The position numbers and the translations under genes are program-made. The notes beneath the pieces are model-generated. The model ran no database searches and was not told the origin of the DNA. It saw only the letters and a program-made list of their open reading frames with translations. Of a stretch of 64,000 nucleotides of DNA, positions 41,298 to 49,913 are shown one piece after another. Position 1 is the stretch's first letter; each line of letters opens with the position of its first letter. This DNA is from Mesorhizobium_G sp050247155. GTDB taxonomy: Bacteria > Pseudomonadota > Alphaproteobacteria > Rhizobiales > Rhizobiaceae. The stretch covers positions 14,025-78,024 of the forward strand of contig JBFWUS010000015.1 of NCBI GenBank assembly GCA_050247155.1, given 5' to 3'.

Positions 41298-42554
41298 TCA
41301 CCCAAATCGCCGCGCCGCATCGAGCGCCAGCCCGATTCCGACCGAGCCGAACGCATCGCCTTGCACAACTTTCGCCTGCGGCACGAGCGACAGAAGGCTT
41401 TGCCGGGCGAGCGGAATGGCGGTCGAACCGCCGGTCAGAAAGACGGCGGTGATATCAGCAGGCGCGATGCCGGCGGCGGACAAGGCCTGCCGCGCTGTTT
41501 CAGATACGCGCGCGATCTCGCCGTGCAATGTCTTCTCCAACTGTTCGCGTGTGAAACCGATATCGAGACGCGCATCAGTGAGGTCGAGATGCAGGCGCGC
41601 GGCCTCAGTGTCCGTCAGGGCGATCTTGGCGTCTTCGACCCGCGTTGCCAGCAAATGCCCGAGCCGGTGTTCGACCACGTCAATGAACAGATCGACGAGT
41701 TCTGGCCGCGCCGCCTCGTATCGGATCTGGCGGAGGTCGATCAGCGCCTTGGATGTATAGAGCCGGTGGATACGATGCCAGGTGGCCAGATCGATGAAGT
41801 AGCCGGCCGGCAGGTTGCGCTTACCGTCTTTCGTCGGGGTCAAATATCCGAGCGCCGGCATTATATAGGCGATGCTGAGCAGCCGGTCGAAATCCGTTCC
41901 GCCGATGTGGACCCCCTCATTTGCAAGGATATCGTCCCGGCGATCCGTCTTGCGCGCGCCGTCCGGCGAGACGCGCACGACGGAAAAGTCCGACGTGCCC
42001 CCACCCATATCCACGATCAGCGCGACTTCCTCGCGCGATACCTGCTGTTCATAATCGAGCGCGGCGGCGATCGGCTCGTATTGGAACTCGACGTGGCGAA
42101 AGCCTTGCGCCCGCGCCGCGCGTTCGAGTTCGCCTTGCGCGGCGCGGTCGGCGGTTGGGTCGCCGTCAACGAACTGGACGGGCCGACCAAGCACCACATG
42201 TTCGGTTGTCTGCCCGTGGTGCTTGTCCAGCTTGGCCTTCAATCGCGCAATGAACAGGCCGATGATCTCGGAAAACAGCAAATTCCGCTTCTTGATGCGG
42301 GTCTTTTCATGCACGAGCGAACTGCCGAGGACGCTCTTCAGCGCCCGCAGCAGCCGCCCATCGACGCCATCCGTGTATTGCGCGACGGCGTGCCGCCCGA
42401 CCGACACGCTATCGTCGTCGAAATTGAAGAACAGTGCGCTGGGCAGGGTGGCGCTGTCGCCTTCCAGCCTGAGAAGCTGCGGCGCGTTGCCGTCCACCAC
42501 GCCAACCGTCGAATTGGACGTGCCAAAGTCGATGCCGCCAGAAACTGGTCGCAT
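41298..42554 (-). CDS. Hsp70 family protein (YegD-like, no substrate-binding domain)
   Basis: Actin-fold ATPase of 418 residues. The phosphate-1 loop GGIDFGTSNSTVGVVDG is at the N-terminus and the second phosphate loop is IVDMGGGTSDFSVVR. The adenosine motif FLTGGSTAIPLARQSL lies near the end. The peptide-binding and lid domains of DnaK are missing, as in YegD, so this is not a classical chaperone. ATG 42554 has an AGGACGGAA-type ribosome binding site. Role unknown. Confidence 0.9.
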   Translation of the reverse strand: MRPVSGGIDFGTSNSTVGVVDGNAPQLLRLEGDSATLPSALFFNFDDDSVSVGRHAVAQYTDGVDGRLLRALKSVLGSSLVHEKTRIKKRNLLFSEIIGLFIARLKAKLDKHHGQTTEHVVLGRPVQFVDGDPTADRAAQGELERAARAQGFRHVEFQYEPIAAALDYEQQVSREEVALIVDMGGGTSDFSVVRVSPDGARKTDRRDDILANEGVHIGGTDFDRLLSIAYIMPALGYLTPTKDGKRNLPAGYFIDLATWHRIHRLYTSKALIDLRQIRYEAARPELVDLFIDVVEHRLGHLLATRVEDAKIALTDTEAARLHLDLTDARLDIGFTREQLEKTLHGEIARVSETARQALSAAGIAPADITAVFLTGGSTAIPLARQSLLSLVPQAKVVQGDAFGSVGIGLALDAARRFG

Positions 42555-42711
42555 GGGTTCCGTCCTGTTCGATGGGTTGTTGCCGCATGTGGCGGCGGGG
42601 TGGCGCACCTACACCACCGGGCGGCGCGTGTCGAGGGTCAAGTCAATGCTCTTGCTGCTTGGCGCGCCATTTGCAAAAGTCGCCGCCAATTCGAAAACCG
42701 GGAGGAAGTGC

Positions 42712-42930
42712 ATGTTGCGAGTGGTCGAGAGCCGGGGTGCGTGGGATACGGTGCAGCGCATCGGCATGATCGACATCGTGGTGGCGCCGGATGGCGCGAC
42801 CGGTCCCGTCAACCGGGTCAATTTCTCGGCGCTCGACGGAGAAAGCTTTGCCGCGATGATGTCGCTGCTCAACTCGCACGACAAACTGCTCTACAATCCG
42901 GTCAGCAAGGTACTGTTTTCGGCGCGGTAA
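42712..42930 (+). CDS. Small hypothetical protein
   Basis: A 72-residue protein that starts MLRVVESRGAWDTVQRIGMI and ends LLYNPVSKVLFSAR. The strong GGAGGAAG ribosome binding site nine bases before ATG 42712 marks it as a real gene even though the frame is open much further upstream (antisense to the Hsp70-like gene). It has no signal peptide or cysteines; fold and role are unknown. It is divergent from the Hsp70-like gene. Confidence 0.65.
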   Translation: MLRVVESRGAWDTVQRIGMIDIVVAPDGATGPVNRVNFSALDGESFAAMMSLLNSHDKLLYNPVSKVLFSAR

Positions 42931-43071
42931 GCGCTCACAAGTTGGTCGCATTCGGCCCCACGAAGGCGTATAGTCCGTCCATACAGGCGGTCGCGGATCA
43001 GTCGTCGCGCGCGCCTTCGGACGACAGGCGACATGTTCGTAACCGCTCCCAAACCGAACGGGAGGACTGGT

Positions 43072-43866
43072 ATGTCGAATTTCCATGTCATGGCCGGCCG
43101 CAATGTCGAGCTGGCGCATCCGTCGATACGTCGCATCGGCATGGACGACTTGGTCGATGCCTTGAGGCTCGGCTGGCGCGATTTCATGGAGATGCCGTCG
43201 CATCTCATGTTTCTGGCGATCATCTATCCCATTGTCGGCGTGTTTTTGGCTGCCTGGACATCCGGCACCGGCGCTTTGCCGATGCTGTTCCCGCTAATGT
43301 CCGGTTTTGCGCTGCTGGGGCCAGTTGCCGCCGTCGGGCTTTATGAGATCAGCCGTCGCCGCGAAGCCGGCATGACGTCAACCTGGCGCAATGCGCTTGA
43401 CGTTCGCCATTCGCCAGCGCTGCCATCGATTATCGCGCTTGGGTTGTTGTTGTTCGCCCTGTTCATCGCATGGCTGCTGACGGCGCGGGCCCTCTATATT
43501 TCGCTGTTTGGCGACGTCGCGCCTTCCAGCATCGGAGCAATGCTCGCTCAGATCTTCGGCACGACGGAAGGCTGGACGCTTCTCGTGACCGGCAATCTTA
43601 TCGGCTTCTGCTTTGCCGTCGTTGTGCTGGCGACAACGGTGGTGGCCTTCCCGCTGCTGCTCGATCGTGACATCGGCGCTGTGGCGGCGATCCAGACCAG
43701 CGTGCGGGCGACGCTCGCCAACCCGATCGCGATGCTGGCATGGGGGCTGATCGTGGCGGTGGCTCTGGCTATCGGCTCGATCCCGCTGTTCGCCGGACTG
43801 GCGATCGTGTTGCCCGTGCTCGGCCACGCGACCTGGCATCTCTATCGAAAGGTAATCGGCAACTAG
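43072..43866 (+). CDS. DUF2189 domain-containing membrane protein
   Basis: Inner-membrane protein of 264 residues with about six hydrophobic segments. The region RRIGMDDLVDALRLGWRDFMEMPSH before the first helix, and LMSGFALLGPVAAVGLYEISRR, are typical of the DUF2189 family, which has no known function. ATG 43072 has GGGAGGA upstream. A strong hairpin follows 12 bp after the stop. Confidence 0.88.
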   Translation: MSNFHVMAGRNVELAHPSIRRIGMDDLVDALRLGWRDFMEMPSHLMFLAIIYPIVGVFLAAWTSGTGALPMLFPLMSGFALLGPVAAVGLYEISRRREAGMTSTWRNALDVRHSPALPSIIALGLLLFALFIAWLLTARALYISLFGDVAPSSIGAMLAQIFGTTEGWTLLVTGNLIGFCFAVVVLATTVVAFPLLLDRDIGAVAAIQTSVRATLANPIAMLAWGLIVAVALAIGSIPLFAGLAIVLPVLGHATWHLYRKVIGN

Positions 43867-43878
43867 GAACAAACACCG

Positions 43879-43912
43879 CGAATTTGCTTGATGGGTTCAT
43901 CAAGCAAATTCG
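43879..43912 (+). terminator. Hairpin after the DUF2189 gene
   Basis: A perfect 15-bp stem (43879-43893 with 43898-43912) and a GGTT loop lie directly after the stop codon. No strong T run follows, but the length and position favour a terminator or 3' stabiliser. Confidence 0.6.
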
Positions 43913-43976
43913 TAGGCGCATCGCAGATTTTGCTGCTATGGAGCGTCAGGCAGGATGGGCCTGCCGGACGTTTTCT

Positions 43977-44594
43977 ATGACGCTGACAGGTTTCATTGCT
44001 TACGCCGGCGCTCTCGCTATTGCGGCCGCGATTCCTGGCCCCGGTGTCACGGCGCTCGTTGCCCGCGCCTTGGGTTCCGGCTTTCGCCCGGCCTTCGCCA
44101 TGTCGGTTGGCTTGATCCTTGGTGATCTGACCTATCTGACGGCCGTCGTGCTCGGCCTTGCCTTCCTGGCGCAGACCTTCGGCGTCATCTTCATGATCGT
44201 GAAATGGCTGGGCGTCGCCTATCTCGCCTGGCTGGCCTGGAAATTCTGGTCGACCGGCATCACGCCCGAAAATATTACCGCGAAGAAAGGCAGCACCGGC
44301 CTGGTGTCGAATTTCCTTGGCGGCCTGGCGCTGACCATCGGCAACCCGAAGACGATGATCTTTTATGTCGCCATCACGCCGACGGTGATCGATCTGCACG
44401 CAATCACGCTGGCCGACTATGGCATCCTTGCCGTTGTCACGGTGCTCGTGCTGATGGTGGTGCTGGTGCCGTATCTCCTGCTGGCGGCCAAGGCGCGCGG
44501 CCTGCTGAAATCGCCGCGCGGTCTGAAATATCTGAGTCGCGGCGCAGCCACCTTCATGGCCGGCGCGGCTGCCGCGATTGCCGCGCGCAGTTAG
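43977..44594 (+). CDS. LysE family translocator
   Basis: Inner-membrane exporter of amino acids or related metabolites, about 205 residues with six hydrophobic helices. The N-terminus MTLTGFIAYAGALAIAAAIPGPG and the FLGGLALTIGNPKTMIFYVA segment are characteristic. The start is uncertain: ATG 43938 would add 13 residues, and neither start has a clear ribosome binding site. Substrate unknown. It lies between two strong hairpins and so may be a single-gene unit. Confidence 0.87.
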   Translation: MTLTGFIAYAGALAIAAAIPGPGVTALVARALGSGFRPAFAMSVGLILGDLTYLTAVVLGLAFLAQTFGVIFMIVKWLGVAYLAWLAWKFWSTGITPENITAKKGSTGLVSNFLGGLALTIGNPKTMIFYVAITPTVIDLHAITLADYGILAVVTVLVLMVVLVPYLLLAAKARGLLKSPRGLKYLSRGAATFMAGAAAAIAARS

Positions 44595-44625
44595 CCGCAA
44601 GACGCAAATCGAATCCGAAAACGCT

Positions 44626-44656
44626 GAAAGCCGCGAAATCCGATTTCGCGGCTTTC
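44626..44656 (+). terminator. Terminator hairpin after the LysE gene
   Basis: GAAAGCCGCGAAAT pairs perfectly with ATTTCGCGGCTTTC across a three-base loop, about 30 bp after the LysE-family stop codon and before cysK. Confidence 0.65.
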
Positions 44657-44762
44657 GGCATTTGAGGACGACGCCCACTCGGATTTTTTGGCGTCACCGC
44701 CTATCTTTGCGCGCAAAAACCGAACTATTGTTTTCCTGACGAAATTTCCTGGGAGCGAACCG

Positions 44763-45743
<981 letters not shown>

Positions 45744-45824
45744 TCGCAATTGACTGACGCCAAATCAGCCAGTTGACGCCTCCGCCCTTTGGCCGCCAGC
45801 TACGGCCAGAGGGGAGGCGATTCC

Positions 45825-46442
45825 ATGTATGTGCTCTACGGTCGGCCGGGCTCCGGCAATTTCGTCGTCGAGGCGGCGCTCAGGCTTGCCGGCGTGGAGC
45901 ATCGCCTCGAAACCGTGCCGCGCGGTGAACCCTCCGCCGACTATCTGAAGATCAGCCCACTTGGGCAGGTGCCGGCGCTTGTTTTGTCCGACGGCGAGGT
46001 CGTCACCGAGTCCACGGCCATGTGCCTGCTGCTGGCTGAAAACCATCCGGAGGCGGGGCTAGGCCCGTTGCCAGGCCATCCGGACCGGCCGCAGTTCCTG
46101 CGCTGGATGACGTTCTTTTCGGCCATGATGTACCCGACGCTGTTGCGCTACTTTTATGCACAGCGCCTCACTATGGGCGGCGCGGACCTTGAAGACCTGA
46201 AAGAAGCGGCCGTGCGCGAATGCGACAAGGGCTACGCCGTGCTTGAGGCTCATCTGGCGGGCCGCGACTGGATGATCGGCGACAGGCGGTCCATCGCCGA
46301 CGTCTATCTGCTCATGCTGGCCTATTGGCATCCGCTCGAGGGCAGACCGCGCGACGAGTGGATCAATATTAGGCGCGTATGCGCCAAACTGACGCCTGAT
46401 CCCGTCCTTGGCGATCTGAATTCCGTGCATGAGCTTTGGTGA
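45825..46442 (+). CDS. Glutathione S-transferase family protein
   Basis: A 205-residue protein with the thioredoxin-fold N-terminal domain (MYVLYGRPGSGNFVVEAALR, SPLGQVPALVLSDGEVVTES with the glutathione-binding Glu-Ser) and an all-helical C-terminal domain (WMIGDRRSIADVYLLMLAYW). ATG 45825 has GAGGGGAGG upstream. Substrate unknown. It follows cysK by 81 bp on the same strand and converges on the sigma-factor gene. Confidence 0.92.
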   Translation: MYVLYGRPGSGNFVVEAALRLAGVEHRLETVPRGEPSADYLKISPLGQVPALVLSDGEVVTESTAMCLLLAENHPEAGLGPLPGHPDRPQFLRWMTFFSAMMYPTLLRYFYAQRLTMGGADLEDLKEAAVRECDKGYAVLEAHLAGRDWMIGDRRSIADVYLLMLAYWHPLEGRPRDEWINIRRVCAKLTPDPVLGDLNSVHELW

Positions 46443-46456
46443 CGGCGACACCGGCC

Positions 46457-47716
46457 TCAGTGCACCGGCGGAGCGATCCGGCCCTGGCGCTTCTTGAGAA
46501 ATGTTCTGACCGCGGCATCAGCTTCCAGCCAGATCGCGCGGTCATAGGCGGCAATCGCTTCCTCTGCCCGGTCGAGCCTTGCCAGCAAGTCCGCGAGCGC
46601 CGCCCAATAGGGTTGGTAAGTCTCAAGGCGCTTGTCCGTCGCGATGGCGTCCAGTGCCTCCAATCCGGCAATCGGTCCCTCTGTCTCCGCAATCGCCACC
46701 GCCCGGTTGATGGCGACGACTGGCGAAGGCGAAAGCATCGTCAGAACATCGTAGAGCTTCTTGATCGCCGTCCAATCGGTCCGCCCCGTGCGCCGGCGCG
46801 CGCAATGGGCCGATTGCACGGCCGCTTCGAGCTGATAGCGTCCGGTCGCGCCGAACGAACTCGCCTTGCGCAACAGGGTCTCCGCTTCTTCGATCAGCGC
46901 CGTATCCCACAACTCCATCTGTTGGTCCGACAATGGAACATAGCTGCCCCCGGTATCCCTGCGCGCCGCTGACCGCGCGTCAGCATAGAGCATCAGTGCA
47001 AGTAGGCCCAACGTCTCCGGCTCCTCAGGCATGAGCGATATCATGAGGCGTCCGAGCCAGATCGCTTCTCCGGCGAGGCCACGCCGTCGATCATCGGCGA
47101 CATCGACCCTTGCCCAACCGGCCGTGAAAGCGGCGTAAATCGCGCTGAGCACCGCATCCAGCCTATCTGGCAGGTCCGCGCGTTCGGGCACACGAAAGGG
47201 GATGCCAGCCTCCTTGATGCGGCCCTTGGCGCGCACCAGCCGCTGGCCCATCGTTGCCGCCGGGACCAGAAAGGCGGCGGCAATCGAGGCAGCGTCGATG
47301 CCTAGCACTGTTTGCAGCATCAAGGGCGCGCGAACGATAGGATCGATCGCCGGGTGCGCGCAGGCAAACATCAGCCGCAGCCGCTCATCCGGTATGTCTT
47401 CGTCGGAGCCGGGATGATTTCTCTCGTCGTCGATCATGGCAAGGTGCTCGCGCGCGCCGGTTGCCGTTTGTTGGCGTCGGCCGGCATCGATCTGCCGCCG
47501 CCGCGCCACCGACAGCAGCCAGGCGTCGGGGTTGGTCGGCACGCCTGTTCGCGGCCATTGTTCCAATGCGGCGGCAAAGGCCTCCGCCAGCGCGTCTTCA
47601 GCGCCCGCCACATCGCGGCTCCGCGCCGCGAGATAGGCGACCAACCGACCGTAACTCTGGCGGGCGGCGGCTTCGGCGGCCGCCCGCGCAAGATCATTGG
47701 AGGAGTTTCCGCTCAT
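46457..47716 (-). CDS. ECF42-type RNA polymerase sigma factor with C-terminal TPR-like extension
   Basis: Sigma factor of 419 residues. The N-terminal third has sigma-2 (GRLVAYLAARSRDVAGAEDALAEAFAAAL type) and sigma-4 features (IAAAFLVPAATMGQRLVRAKGRI). The last 250 residues are an all-helical, TPR-like domain (AAIYAAFTAGW, AINRAVAIAETEGP, LAALDRAEEAIAAYDRA type). This architecture, with linked DGPF/YciI genes, defines the ECF42 group. The ATG at 47716 shares one base with the upstream DGPF stop (TGATG), so the two are coupled. ECF42 proteins lack an anti-sigma factor and none is found here. Confidence 0.9.
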   Translation of the reverse strand: MSGNSSNDLARAAAEAAARQSYGRLVAYLAARSRDVAGAEDALAEAFAAALEQWPRTGVPTNPDAWLLSVARRRQIDAGRRQQTATGAREHLAMIDDERNHPGSDEDIPDERLRLMFACAHPAIDPIVRAPLMLQTVLGIDAASIAAAFLVPAATMGQRLVRAKGRIKEAGIPFRVPERADLPDRLDAVLSAIYAAFTAGWARVDVADDRRRGLAGEAIWLGRLMISLMPEEPETLGLLALMLYADARSAARRDTGGSYVPLSDQQMELWDTALIEEAETLLRKASSFGATGRYQLEAAVQSAHCARRRTGRTDWTAIKKLYDVLTMLSPSPVVAINRAVAIAETEGPIAGLEALDAIATDKRLETYQPYWAALADLLARLDRAEEAIAAYDRAIWLEADAAVRTFLKKRQGRIAPPVH

Positions 47717-48069
47717 CAATTCCCGTTGTCGATAATGGCCCTGACTTCGACCGTACCATACTCGGCCGCCGGACAGCGTTTGGCCCATGCGAGGGCATCG
47801 TCGAGGCTCGAAACGGCGATGACATAATAGCCGCCGAGCTGTTCCTTCGCCTCTGCGAACGGGCCGTCCAGAACGTCCATGCCGTTGTCGCTTTTGCGAA
47901 TAAGATGGCTGGTTTCCGCCGGTGCGAGCTGCTCGCCCGTCACCCACACACCCGCTTTACGCAGCGCGTCGTTGTAGGCCATATAAGGTGCGAGGATGGC
48001 TTCGAGCGCTTCCGGCGTCGCGTTTTCGAGGCCCGAATCGTCGCTGTGTACAAGCAGCATGTATTGCAT
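47716..48069 (-). CDS. YciI/DGPF family protein, coupled to the sigma factor
   Basis: A 117-residue ferredoxin-like-fold protein that starts MQYMLLVHSDDSGLENATPE and contains the namesake LDGPFAEAKEQLGGYYVIAV. Proteins of this family are the standard neighbours and targets of ECF42 sigma factors; their biochemical role is unknown. It shares its N-terminus and core with the second DGPF protein (48170-48520), so the pair is a duplication. A conserved promoter-like motif lies about 50 bp upstream. Confidence 0.92.
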   Translation of the reverse strand: MQYMLLVHSDDSGLENATPEALEAILAPYMAYNDALRKAGVWVTGEQLAPAETSHLIRKSDNGMDVLDGPFAEAKEQLGGYYVIAVSSLDDALAWAKRCPAAEYGTVEVRAIIDNGN

Positions 48070-48117
48070 TGATTAGCTCCAATGTTGGTGGCGCGCGCCA
48101 TTGCGTGCCTAACCAAT

Positions 48118-48144
48118 GTCGGGTGAGCAAGGCTCATTTCGACA
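48118..48144 (-). promoter_or_regulatory. ECF42-type promoter of the DGPF-sigma operon
   Basis: On the minus strand TGTCGA (48139-48144) and CGAC (48118-48121) are separated by 17 bp. The same two elements with the same spacing precede the other DGPF gene. TGTCGA at -35 is the motif reported for ECF42 sigma factors, so the operon probably activates itself. Confidence 0.65.
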
Positions 48145-48169
48145 GCGAGCGCGTTTTTGTTGCCGATGG

Positions 48170-48520
48170 TTAGTGCGACGGCCAGATCGGCCGCACTTCG
48201 ATCGTGCCGTTCCGTGCGCCAGGACATTTCGCGGCCAGATCGAGTGCGCCGTCTAGGTCCGCCGCCTCGATGACGTAGTAGCCGCCAAGCTGTTCCTTGG
48301 TGTCGGCGAACGGGCCGTCAAGCACCTGTGTCTTGTCGTTGCGCACCTTGACCACAGTGGTATTCGACGACGGCTTCAGCCGGTCGCCGCTGACCCATGC
48401 GCCGGCCTTCCGGAGCACATCGTTGTAGGCCATGTAGGCGCTGTTCATCTCGTAAGCCTGCTCCGGAGAAATGGCCGGCATGGCGGTTTCGTCCATGTGG
48501 ATGAGAAGCATGTATTGCAT
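48170..48520 (-). CDS. YciI/DGPF family protein (second copy)
   Basis: A 116-residue protein, MQYMLLIHMDETAMPAISPE, with the core VLDGPFADTKEQLGGYYVIEA. It is paralogous to the DGPF protein encoded 101 bp downstream. Start at 48520 is set by the shared MQYMLL; the longer frame to 48586 runs through the promoter motif. It likely belongs to the regulon of the adjacent sigma factor. Confidence 0.92.
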   Translation of the reverse strand: MQYMLLIHMDETAMPAISPEQAYEMNSAYMAYNDVLRKAGAWVSGDRLKPSSNTTVVKVRNDKTQVLDGPFADTKEQLGGYYVIEAADLDGALDLAAKCPGARNGTIEVRPIWPSH

Positions 48521-48566
48521 GATCGTTGTCCTTTGTTCGGGCAGCGCCATCGCGTGCCGAACGGAT

Positions 48567-48593
48567 GTCGGCGCGGCACTCGTCATTTCGACA
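48567..48593 (-). promoter_or_regulatory. ECF42-type promoter of the second DGPF gene
   Basis: On the minus strand TGTCGA (48588-48593) and CGAC (48567-48570) are 17 bp apart, about 47 bp before the start codon. The flanks (TGTCGAAATGA) are also shared with the promoter at 48118-48144, which supports use by the same sigma factor. Confidence 0.65.
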
Positions 48594-48743
48594 AATGATA
48601 AGACGAAAATTTTCGGCGAACCAATCCGCTTGGGGCCTAAACCGTTCGTCTAAGGTGGTCGGGGTTGGCATTTCGTCCTTCCTGTCTAAACTCGCCGCGC
48701 AAAGGCGATGAAGAACGCCCGCCGAAAACAGGGAGGAACTAGA

Positions 48744-49703
48744 ATGCTGGCCATGACACGACGTACATTCGCTGCAGGTGCAACAGCGGTTGCGCTCGGC
48801 TTTTCGGCTGCCGGCGCTCACGCGCAGGAATTCATCAATGTGCTGACCGGCGGCACCAGTGGCGTCTATTATCCGCTCGGCGTCGCGCTGGGAGACATCT
48901 ACGGCAAGGGCATTCCCGGCTCCAAGACACAGGTGCAGGCAACCAAAGCCTCGGTGGAAAACCTTAACCTGCTCCAGCAGGGCAAGGGTGAGATCGCCTT
49001 CTCGCTCGGCGACTCGGTGCAGGAGGCCGTGAAAGGCAATCAAGAAGCCGGCTTCCCGCAGAAGCTGGACAAGCTGCGCGGCATCGCCGCGATCTATCCC
49101 AACTACATCCAGATCGTCGCCAGTCAGGAATCCGGCATCAAGTCTCTGGCTGATTTGAAGGGCAAGAGCCTGTCGGTCGGCGCGCCGGCTTCCGGCACGG
49201 AGCTGAATGCCCGCGCGATCTTCGCCGCCGCCGGCATGAAATATGAGGACCTCGGCAAGGTGGAATATCTGCCTTTCGCCGAGTCGGTCGAATTGATGAA
49301 GAACCGTCAACTTGACGCCACGCTTCAGTCAGCCGGCCTTGGCGTCGCCTCCATCCGCGATCTTGCCACGTCCGTGCCGATCACCGTCGTCGCCGTGCCG
49401 AAGGCCGAAGTTGAAAAGATCGGCTCGCCCTATATGTCGGTCGTCATTCCCGCCGGCACGTATGAAGGGCAGGCGGCGGATGTCGAGACTGCCGCGGTCG
49501 GCAATTTCCTCATCACGCATGACGGCGTGTCGGAAGAAACCGCCTACCAGATGACCAAACTTCTGTTCGAAAGCCTGCCGCAACTCGTTGCGGCTCATGC
49601 GGCGGCGAAGGCGATCGATCCGGCCAAGGCGCTGGACGGCATGCCGGTGCCGCTGCATCCGGGTGCCGAAAAATATTACAAGGAGAAGGGGCTTTTGAAG
49701 TAA
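48744..49703 (+). CDS. TAXI family TRAP transporter solute-binding protein
   Basis: Periplasmic binding protein of a tripartite ATP-independent transporter. The 319-residue product has an N-terminal signal (MTRRTFAAGATAVALGFSAAGAHAQ), then INVLTGGTSGVYYPLGVALGDI, which is the TAXI-type substrate-site start, and GKSLSVGAPASGTELNARAI. ATG 48744 has GGGAGGA upstream. The permease follows after a palindromic element. Known TAXI systems take up organic acids or amino acids; the substrate here is unknown. Confidence 0.94.
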   Translation: MLAMTRRTFAAGATAVALGFSAAGAHAQEFINVLTGGTSGVYYPLGVALGDIYGKGIPGSKTQVQATKASVENLNLLQQGKGEIAFSLGDSVQEAVKGNQEAGFPQKLDKLRGIAAIYPNYIQIVASQESGIKSLADLKGKSLSVGAPASGTELNARAIFAAAGMKYEDLGKVEYLPFAESVELMKNRQLDATLQSAGLGVASIRDLATSVPITVVAVPKAEVEKIGSPYMSVVIPAGTYEGQAADVETAAVGNFLITHDGVSEETAYQMTKLLFESLPQLVAAHAAAKAIDPAKALDGMPVPLHPGAEKYYKEKGLLK

Positions 49704-49743
49704 GACGGTGCGCCGCAGCTTCGAGCTCACGGCTTTGCTTCCA

Positions 49744-49905
49744 CCGACCCCCCTCTGTCCTGTCGGACATCTCCCCCTCAAGGGGGGAGATCACGCTCGT
49801 CGTCGATGGCGCCCGTTCTGCAACGCTGGAGATCGGCGAAGTCAGTCCGGCCGGCTGATCTCCCCCCTTGAGGGGGAGATGTCCGTCAGGACAGAGGGGG
49901 GTCGG
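49744..49905. repeat. Palindromic element inside the TRAP operon
   Basis: Arms 49744-49792 and 49857-49905 (49 bp each) are reverse complements with a single mismatch; they contain CCGACCCCCCTCTGTCCTG and a CATCTCCCCCTCAAGGGG core. The 64-bp centre has no clear feature. It separates the binding protein from the permease and ends nine bases before the permease start codon. Its arm differs from the 19139/57778 family except for the C-rich core. Confidence 0.85.
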
Positions 49906-49913
49906 CGAAGGTT

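Noticed and set aside
41280..43346. A 688-residue plus-strand open frame
   Set aside because: It is antisense to the clearly conserved Hsp70-like gene and runs through the real starts of two smaller genes; its translation is Arg/Gln/Pro-rich without domain features, as expected for a GC-rich shadow frame.
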